Shown here piece after piece: positions 58,288 to 64,000 of a DNA stretch of 64,000 nt. A model generated the notes under the pieces. That model saw only the letters and a list, made by a program, of their open reading frames with translations. It had not been told where the DNA came from and did not search any database. The position numbers and the translations under genes were made by a program. Origin of the DNA: Pycnococcus provasolii (taxonomy: Eukaryota; Chlorophyta; Pseudoscourfieldiophyceae; Pseudoscourfieldiales; Pycnococcaceae); the NCBI GenBank assembly GCA_938743325.2, contig OW568878.1, positions 62,001 to 126,000 of the forward strand, given 5' to 3'. Numbering within the stretch: position 1 is the first letter of the stretch; each line of letters starts with the position of its first letter.

Positions 58288-60015
58288 ATGGCGGGCGTTC
58301 CTCGGCCGCTGCTCACGTGGATGCTCAACCTCAACCTCTCTGTCACCGTCAAGAGCGCGCGCAGGGACTTCGCCAACGGGTACCTCGTCGCGGAAATCAT
58401 CAACAAACACGTGCCGCGCGAACTCTCGCTGCACATGTTCGACACCTCCGCGTCGCTGCCGCGCAAACAGGCCAACTGGGCGCTGCTCACCAAGTTCCTC
58501 AAGAAAAAAGGAATACACGTCGAGCAGGACGTCGTCAAGGACATCATCAACGCGCAGGAGGGCGCGGTCGTGCCGCTCCTCGAGGCGCTCATGGACTGGC
58601 TCAAGCACGTCAACGCGGGAGGACCCGCGGCGTACCGAAGCCTGGAGACGGTGCCTACCGTCGTACGACACGGGGCACCGGCACAACCTCCGCCGGCCAA
58701 GCTTGAGGGAGGGGCTGCTGCAGCAGCTTATCCGGCGGCACCGCCTACGCCCACCTTGGATGCGCCGACGTACGCGCCGTACGAAAGTGGACTCGAGGGC
58801 GCCGCAAGGTCGCCGGGGCGGCCCAGGGCGCCACCCGTGCCGTACGAAACGCCCGTGCTCGAGCACAACATGTACGCAAAGCCGCCAGCGGCATTCGTCT
58901 TCGGAGGAACTGAGTACGACAGGCCTCCGAGGCCAACCCCTGCGTTGACCCGACTAGGAGAGCCGCCGTCGCGAGGCGCACTCGAGGGCGCCGGGAGCGG
59001 CACGCGGCACATCGGCGCAGCGCTCGCGCCGCGGGCGCAGGCGTACGTGCCATGGGGAGGCGCCTACTCGTACGCGGCGGAGGCAACGGTAGCGAGTGCG
59101 CCGCCGCCGCCACTGGCACCGTACACACCGGCGTCGCCGTCGGTGGCGAAGGCGCCCGCGTCACCGCGCTCGCCGAGTACGTACGGCGTTACGGCTCGGA
59201 CCGACAGCTACGCTCCCATCGCACCGGCTCTCCCCGTTCCTCTGCGCGAGCCTTCGATGCCTGCCGCACCTAGCTTGCTGACGCCAGAGGAGCGCGAGGC
59301 TGCGCGTGTGCGCCAGGCACGCATGGCAACGAGACGAGCAGACGAACGGCGCGGCATGGCAGGTGGTGCGGCGCTGAAGTCGCCGGCGCCTGAGAGGGCA
59401 AGGCGAGCCGCTCCCGCTCCCGCTCCCGCCATTCCCGCGGTCTCTGAGGACGACCTGAGGCACCAGCGCGAGGTGGCATCTCAAATTGCGCGACGCGACG
59501 CCGCGCGTGCGGAGCGCTCCGGCGGGTATTGGGAGCTCGGCGCGCTTGGCAGCGACAAGGATCCTACGGAACTTGAGGCGAAGCGTGCCAAGGCTGCTGA
59601 GGCGCGTGCACTGGCGCAGCGATGGGGGGCGGAGAATCGAAGGAAGCTTGCCATGCAGGCTGCGCCACCTCCGGCGCCATCGCCGGCGTCTCCGACGAAG
59701 AGCGCCCGCGAGCGTGCGCTTCAGTTCGCGAAGCACGTTCCGAAGCCCGCGGTGAGTGCTGAGGCGCGCACGGCCGCCGCGGCACCACCTCCGTTCGGCG
59801 GCGGTCCTGGTCGCGTGCGCGGAGGCGGCCCCGCGAAGTCGGGTGCGCGCCCCTCCGCCGCCGCCGCGGCTGCGCCCGCCGCCGCTCCTTCGGTCCGTCG
59901 CGCCGTCGCGCCTTCGGGCGGCGGCCTTTCTGAGCTCGAGCTGCTTGAGCTTCGGCACGAGGAGGACCGCCTGCTGGCGGAGAGACTGCGCCGCGACCTC
60001 GGCCTCCCAGCGTGA
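58288..60015 (+). CDS. SPATA4/SPEF1-type CH-domain protein
   Basis: A 575-residue protein. The N-terminal ~108 residues are a CH-like (CH_2) domain as in SPEF1 and SPATA4: LLTWMLNLNLSVTVKSARRDF, ANGYLVAEIINKHVPRELSLHMF and NWALLTKFLKKKGI. SPEF1/CLAMP binds and bundles microtubules in axonemes, so the protein is likely ciliary. The rest is Pro/Ala-rich low complexity with a charged helical stretch near the end (EVASQIARRDAARAERSGG). No other domain is visible. With the TPH-like and LRR genes, this suggests the organism is flagellate. Confidence 0.75.
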   Translation: MAGVPRPLLTWMLNLNLSVTVKSARRDFANGYLVAEIINKHVPRELSLHMFDTSASLPRKQANWALLTKFLKKKGIHVEQDVVKDIINAQEGAVVPLLEALMDWLKHVNAGGPAAYRSLETVPTVVRHGAPAQPPPAKLEGGAAAAAYPAAPPTPTLDAPTYAPYESGLEGAARSPGRPRAPPVPYETPVLEHNMYAKPPAAFVFGGTEYDRPPRPTPALTRLGEPPSRGALEGAGSGTRHIGAALAPRAQAYVPWGGAYSYAAEATVASAPPPPLAPYTPASPSVAKAPASPRSPSTYGVTARTDSYAPIAPALPVPLREPSMPAAPSLLTPEEREAARVRQARMATRRADERRGMAGGAALKSPAPERARRAAPAPAPAIPAVSEDDLRHQREVASQIARRDAARAERSGGYWELGALGSDKDPTELEAKRAKAAEARALAQRWGAENRRKLAMQAAPPPAPSPASPTKSARERALQFAKHVPKPAVSAEARTAAAAPPPFGGGPGRVRGGGPAKSGARPSAAAAAAPAAAPSVRRAVAPSGGGLSELELLELRHEEDRLLAERLRRDLGLPA

Positions 60016-60100
60016 ACAGAGCGTGCGTTTTGTTCTGTAAAGTACTTACACCTACCTGTGTTGGTGCTCCTAAGGTTAGGAAGTAGGACGATCCCTCCCC

Positions 60101-60125
60101 CCCTAACCCTAACCCTAACCCTAAT
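60101..60125 (+). repeat. Interstitial telomere-type tract (CCCTAA)
   Basis: Four CCCTAA units, about 145 bp ahead of the RimO-like ATG at 60269 and in gene-sense orientation. Confidence 0.85.
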
Positions 60126-60268
60126 GGTGCGTTCTGTTCTGTTCTGGGACTTGGGACTTGGGAATTGTGGCCCTGGATGCTTTACGGGTACTTTTTCGTC
60201 TCGCTTTTTCTTTTTCGTCGTGTTGCTTTCGGCGCCACTTTCCTTTCTCCCCTTTCTCCAGAAGGCCA

Positions 60269-62104
60269 ATGGCGGCGGCGGCTTTTGTGAATACGGTGCG
60301 CCCCTCTTCCTCTTCTCCTCGTGCTCCCTTGGGTGCTCGTGCTCGTTCTCGGCCTCCCTTGGGTGGTGCTCGTGGTTTGGTTGGTTTGGTTGGTGGTTTT
60401 CGTTGTCCGTCGGCCCTCTCGCCCTCCCCTACTTCGTCGGATGTTTCGTCTTTGGATGTGTCTTCTTCTTCCTCGGACTCGGAGAATTGGAGTGGGTTGA
60501 CGAAGGTGTCGGTCGTGCTCATGGGATGCTCGAAGAACACCGTCGACGCCGAGGTGTTCATGGGACACCTCGAGGCGATGGGCAGGTACGTCTACGAGCC
60601 GAACCCTGCGAACGCTGACGCCGTCATCGTTAACACGTGCTCGTTCGTCGAGGAGGCGAAGAGAGAATCCATTGACGCTGTGCTGGACGCCGCGGCGTTG
60701 CGGTACGACGACGAAGACGACGACGACGACGACGAAGAGAGAAAAGTTAGGAGGGACGTCGCGGTGCTCGTAACGGGGTGCATGGCGCAGAGGTACGCGG
60801 GCGAGCTCGCATCTCTGCTGCCCGAGGTGGACGCCGTCGTCGGGTTCGAAGAGTACGAACAGTTGAGCGTGTCGATCGATGCCGCACTCGAAAGGCAGCG
60901 TGCACGAACTGGGAACGGCGAAACGAAGGCGGAAGCGGCGGCGGCGGCGGCGACGACGACAGACGCACACGAAAAAACGAGCGTTCGTGTGGGCAAGGCG
61001 ACCGTGCCATTCCGCGAGGAAAGCGTGCGCACGCGACTCGGTGCGGCCCACACGGCTTATCTGCGCGTCGCGGAGGGATGCGACCACACATGCACATTCT
61101 GCTCCATTCCAAGCTTCCGTGGCTCGTTCAGATCCAAGCCATTTGACAACACTCTCGACGAGGCGGCGTCGCTTGTTAAAAGCGGTGCACGTGAGCTCTG
61201 CCTGATTGCCGAGGACACCAATCAGTACGGTAGCGACTGGGATCCGGCGATGGACAGCAGGCGCCTAAGCCACCTTCTCGAGGCTCTTAGCACGGATTCC
61301 CGATTCAAAGACTTGCAGTGGATTCGCCTGCTGTACTGCTATCCTTCGTATTTCACCGACGAGCTCGTCGACGCCATCGCGTCTCTGCCAAAGGTACTGA
61401 AGCACATTGACATACCGCTGCAGCATGCCAGCGAAAGCGTGCTCCGCGATATGCGCCGGCCGAGCCGAGCGCACGCAGATTCCATTTTGACGAAGTTGCG
61501 TGCGGCGTGCGGCGAGAAGCTGACGCTGCGTAGCACCTTCATCAGCGGATTCCCGGGTGAGACCGAGCAAGACCATCTTGAACTGCTCGACTACGTACGC
61601 GACGTGGGATTCGCGCGAGGTGGGTGCTTCCCATTCTCCGAAGAGGAGGGAACCGCGGCTGCTGACGCTCCTCTCGCGTCGCGAGGCGTGGACCGCGAGA
61701 CGGTGCTGCAACGGCACGGGGAAATTCTAGATGCGATGCGCATCTCCCAGGAGAACTTTGCGGATGAATTGTACCGCAAGGACGAGCTCGTTGAGGTGAT
61801 GGTGGACGGCACGATGCACGAGGAGGATTCCACGTTCTGGCGTGGATCGTACGGCACCGACGCGGATGCCTCGGCAAAGGTCTTCTCACGTGCCACGAAT
61901 CCCTCGGCGATCACCGGCGAGTCCACGCTTGTCAGCGTTGGTCGCACGCGACTCGACTCGCCGGCTGGCGACGATGCGCGTGTGCTGCTCCCAGGATTGG
62001 CGGTTCCGCTCACGCCGGGCGGGGTTGTGCTTGGACGTGTTTTGACCGTGGACGGTCTGGATCTCGTCTGCGAACCGGTGGACGTGGTGTATCGTAGCCA
62101 GTAA
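60269..62104 (+). CDS. RimO/MiaB-type radical SAM methylthiotransferase, organelle-targeted
   Basis: A 611-residue enzyme, ATG at 60269, beginning with a Ser/Ala/Pro-rich probable transit peptide (about 70 residues). The UPF0004 domain has LMGCSKNTVDAEVF and IVNTCSFVEEAKRESID; the radical SAM cluster is Cys271/275/278 in CDHTCTFCSIPSFRG. Later motifs are STFISGFPGETEQDH and a C-terminal TRAM-like barrel (LPGLAVPLTPGGVVLGRV). RimO methylthiolates ribosomal protein uS12 in bacteria; plastid or mitochondrial uS12 is a likely target. An Asp/Glu run (about 60715-60750) interrupts the first domain. The TCSFVEEA and GFPGE motifs fit RimO better than MiaB. Confidence 0.85.
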   Translation: MAAAAFVNTVRPSSSSPRAPLGARARSRPPLGGARGLVGLVGGFRCPSALSPSPTSSDVSSLDVSSSSSDSENWSGLTKVSVVLMGCSKNTVDAEVFMGHLEAMGRYVYEPNPANADAVIVNTCSFVEEAKRESIDAVLDAAALRYDDEDDDDDDEERKVRRDVAVLVTGCMAQRYAGELASLLPEVDAVVGFEEYEQLSVSIDAALERQRARTGNGETKAEAAAAAATTTDAHEKTSVRVGKATVPFREESVRTRLGAAHTAYLRVAEGCDHTCTFCSIPSFRGSFRSKPFDNTLDEAASLVKSGARELCLIAEDTNQYGSDWDPAMDSRRLSHLLEALSTDSRFKDLQWIRLLYCYPSYFTDELVDAIASLPKVLKHIDIPLQHASESVLRDMRRPSRAHADSILTKLRAACGEKLTLRSTFISGFPGETEQDHLELLDYVRDVGFARGGCFPFSEEEGTAAADAPLASRGVDRETVLQRHGEILDAMRISQENFADELYRKDELVEVMVDGTMHEEDSTFWRGSYGTDADASAKVFSRATNPSAITGESTLVSVGRTRLDSPAGDDARVLLPGLAVPLTPGGVVLGRVLTVDGLDLVCEPVDVVYRSQ

Positions 62105-62149
62105 TTAAGAATTGAGCAACCGAGTGTAATGTGTTTACAGAATTTTTCA
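62105..62149. other. 45-bp convergent intergenic gap
   Basis: The stop codons of the RimO-like and Rieske genes are only 45 bp apart, so the 3' UTRs must overlap. Confidence 0.7.
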
Positions 62150-63832
62150 TCACCACAAGAACCATCGACGTTTTTTTTTGCCATTCATGAGGCCATCGCG
62201 TTCCCTGCGCCAATCACGCGCTTCGCGTTCCAGATCCGGCCACAGTCCATCGGGCGACGCGACCATGCGCACCAGCAGATCTCGTATCAGTGCTTGCGAT
62301 TCAGCTGCCACCGCCTGCTTTCCCTTTTGCCGCGGCGCGTCTTCCTTGAAGTCTGTGAAGTAGAGCGGAGAATTCTCCGGCTCACTGCCACCGAGTGCGT
62401 TACGCAACCACTTCGCGTACATCAATCCCGGCTTGTCAACGCGAACACAAACATCCCATCGTGGCGCCGACTGCGCCGTGCGCGCAGCCTGCCCCTGTAG
62501 AACGACCGCATCCTGCTCCATCACCTTTTCATTCGAAGCGAACACCCACTTGCTCGGCAGCCACTTCAAAAAACTACGGTAGTTGATGAGCAGCAGACGG
62601 CTGCTATGAGCACCCGTGGGAATGACGTAGTGAACCTGAACGAACAGCGCCTTGGCTCCTGGAAGCACCTGATTCTTATCATCCTCCGAGTCGTCATCAT
62701 CATCCGGTGATACACCAACTTCCAGTAGAATTCCACTCGGAGGCTCAAATGTCACCCGCAGCTTGGGTCGTGCCGTCTGCGCCACGAAGCTACCAGGTTT
62801 TGCATTTGCAGAAGAGGGAGTAGGTTTGACGACGATTTGGTCAAGCTCAGGCATGTTGTCGCCATACTCAGGATAGCTGCCAGCCTTTCCGATAGTTCCC
62901 GCGTGAGCGTACTGAGGATGAGCAAAGTCCAGCAGATTTTCCACCAGAAGCTCCGCTGGTACGTCGTAGACCCGTGACTGCAGGAGCTCTGGAAGGTATC
63001 CTTCGTCAATTAGGCGCGCATCGAGCGCGAGGCGGTGCAGTGGCTTGGGATCCGGCGGCAGCGGTTCTCCCGTGTCCTCGGCAGGACCGACAAACACCCA
63101 CACAACGCCGTCCGAAGTGACGCGGTGCTGCTTGCGCTCGAGGGAGCATCGAGGCAGTCGCGCGTCCTTCGACAGCGACGGCACGTGGCAAAGTGTACCA
63201 TTGCGATCGAAGCCAAATCCATGGTAGCGGCAGTACAGGGTATCATCTTTGACGAATCCCAAGCTCATCGGCGCGCTGCGATGAGGGCATCGATCGCGTG
63301 CGACGACGATGTGATCGTGTTGGTCACCAGCACGGTACACGACGAGAGGCTCACCGAAGATGTCGCATGCATACGGTCGTGATTGGCTGACGTCAGACAG
63401 GTGGCAGAGTGGATGCCAAAACTTCTCCAGAAGAGGTATCATCTGCTGTGATGATGATGAAGTTGGGGTCGGGGTCGCCACAGCCTTGTTGCCACCACCA
63501 CCACCGGCAGCAGGACTCTTTTTCTTTCCCGCCGCCGCAGCCGCAGGTGACACGACCGCCATCGCGTTATCCCGTTCGTCGCGCCTGGAGGAGAAGGCGT
63601 CATCGGGCGGTTCGGTGTACCGCACGGGGGACGACGACTGATCTGACGACGACGACGACGATGAACGTGAGGAGGTACTCCCAGAACGAGAATGGTGAAC
63701 TCCATGAGAAGGAACAAGACGAAGGTGACTCAAGAAGGGACCCCTAACCCTCCCTCGAGCACGAGCAAGAGCACGAGGGAGGCACGCGCGAGCCCGAGCC
63801 GGAGCCGGAGCCATAGAGGCAGAGGGCGCCAT
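62150..63832 (-). CDS. Rieske oxygenase, PAO/TIC55-like, chloroplast
   Basis: A 560-residue protein; the ATG at 63832 (MAPSASMAPAPARARAC) begins a long Arg/Ser-rich transit-type leader. The Rieske centre is CPHRSAPMSLGF (about residue 181) and CRYHGFGFD (about 199). The mononuclear iron site matches ENLLDFAHPQYAHAGTIG (about 296-309). The C-terminal PAO domain has VTFEPPSGILLEVG and HYVIPTGAHSSRLLLINY. The family includes pheophorbide a oxygenase, chlorophyllide a oxygenase and TIC55. The C-terminal CxxC of PAO/TIC55 is not seen, and the end (GLMNGKKKRRW) is basic. So membership in the family is clear but the exact substrate is not. Confidence 0.85.
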   Translation of the reverse strand: MAPSASMAPAPARARACLPRALARARGRVRGPFLSHLRLVPSHGVHHSRSGSTSSRSSSSSSSDQSSSPVRYTEPPDDAFSSRRDERDNAMAVVSPAAAAAGKKKSPAAGGGGGNKAVATPTPTSSSSQQMIPLLEKFWHPLCHLSDVSQSRPYACDIFGEPLVVYRAGDQHDHIVVARDRCPHRSAPMSLGFVKDDTLYCRYHGFGFDRNGTLCHVPSLSKDARLPRCSLERKQHRVTSDGVVWVFVGPAEDTGEPLPPDPKPLHRLALDARLIDEGYLPELLQSRVYDVPAELLVENLLDFAHPQYAHAGTIGKAGSYPEYGDNMPELDQIVVKPTPSSANAKPGSFVAQTARPKLRVTFEPPSGILLEVGVSPDDDDDSEDDKNQVLPGAKALFVQVHYVIPTGAHSSRLLLINYRSFLKWLPSKWVFASNEKVMEQDAVVLQGQAARTAQSAPRWDVCVRVDKPGLMYAKWLRNALGGSEPENSPLYFTDFKEDAPRQKGKQAVAAESQALIRDLLVRMVASPDGLWPDLEREARDWRRERDGLMNGKKKRRWFLW

Positions 63833-63943
63833 TATTGGTAAGTAGGAAACACGTGTCACGAACAAGTCAACGGCGAAAGGCCCCCCGTGACAGACCGTCG
63901 GTCGGGGACAAAATTCCAAACCCCTTCCAAATTGCAGTTCCAA

Positions 63944-63969
63944 GGGGGGGGGGGGGGGGGGGGGGGGGG
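63944..63969 (+). repeat. G26 homopolymer
   Basis: Twenty-six consecutive G just upstream of the Rieske gene. Similar but shorter runs occur at 7282-7297 (C) and 13806-13819 (G). Confidence 0.9.
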
Positions 63970-64000
63970 CAGTTTCTTCCTCAAAGAATCATCGTTCATG

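Noticed and set aside
1-64000. CRISPR arrays, bacterial operons, tRNA or rRNA genes
   Set aside because: No direct-repeat/spacer arrays, Shine-Dalgarno-led operons, rRNA stretches or convincing tRNA cloverleafs were seen; spliced genes and organelle-targeted proteins show a eukaryotic nuclear origin.

Overview
This is nuclear DNA of a small-genome photosynthetic eukaryote, most likely a green alga of the prasinophyte grade. Three signs point this way: a chloroplast-type NADP-malate dehydrogenase with the green-lineage regulatory cysteine pairs, a Rieske oxygenase of the PAO/TIC55 class, and secretory-pathway and axoneme-type genes beside them. The species is an inference; nothing here fixes it. 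Genes are dense, on both strands, mostly intronless, GC-rich, and use ATG starts often lying well inside longer open frames. At least two genes are spliced: ribosomal protein uL14 (intron 34867-35227) and a two-PDZ-like protein (intron 51255-51406).

Layout. 1-6601: tail of an unknown gene, a gap with a possible mobile-element trace, thiamin pyrophosphokinase, an aldo/keto reductase and a PP2C-protein kinase fusion. 7331-10195: a tyrosine-recombinase (DIRS/PAT-like) retroelement with split direct repeats, ending about 90 bp before an NDR-type kinase gene (10287-12476). 12712-25372: PH-domain protein, GLG1-like Cys-rich membrane protein, unknown membrane protein, NAD(P)-dependent SDR reductase, SAP30-like protein, NADP-MDH, and a coiled-coil protein with a C-terminal J-like domain. 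26429-30433: an apparently complete PIF/Harbinger DNA transposon with 43-bp perfect inverted ends and a TTA target duplication. 30598-46833: coiled-coil protein, acidic protein, the divergent pair RPB10/uL14, m-AAA (FtsH) protease, a membrane-anchored TTL-like protein, coiled-coil protein, LRR protein and an F-box/MATH protein. 47669-48985: an element-derived frame with PHD-like, Tudor-like and methylase-like parts. 49323-63832: 2H phosphoesterase with a frame change, spliced PDZ-like gene, glucosidase II beta, OB-fold (RMI2-like) protein, proline-rich membrane protein, EF-hand membrane protein, SPATA4/SPEF1-type CH-domain protein, RimO/MiaB-type methylthiotransferase and the Rieske oxygenase.

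The genes do not form one pathway; this is a typical mixed eukaryotic gene neighbourhood. The least expected pattern is a set of short interstitial CCCTAA tracts (TTAGGG telomere type) about 80-430 bp ahead of start codons. Six of them have the same orientation relative to the gene. The best candidates for novelty are that promoter pattern, the repeat-bearing Harbinger transposase, the PAT-like element, the membrane-anchored TTL, the F-box/MATH fusion with a split MATH domain, and the PP2C-kinase fusion.
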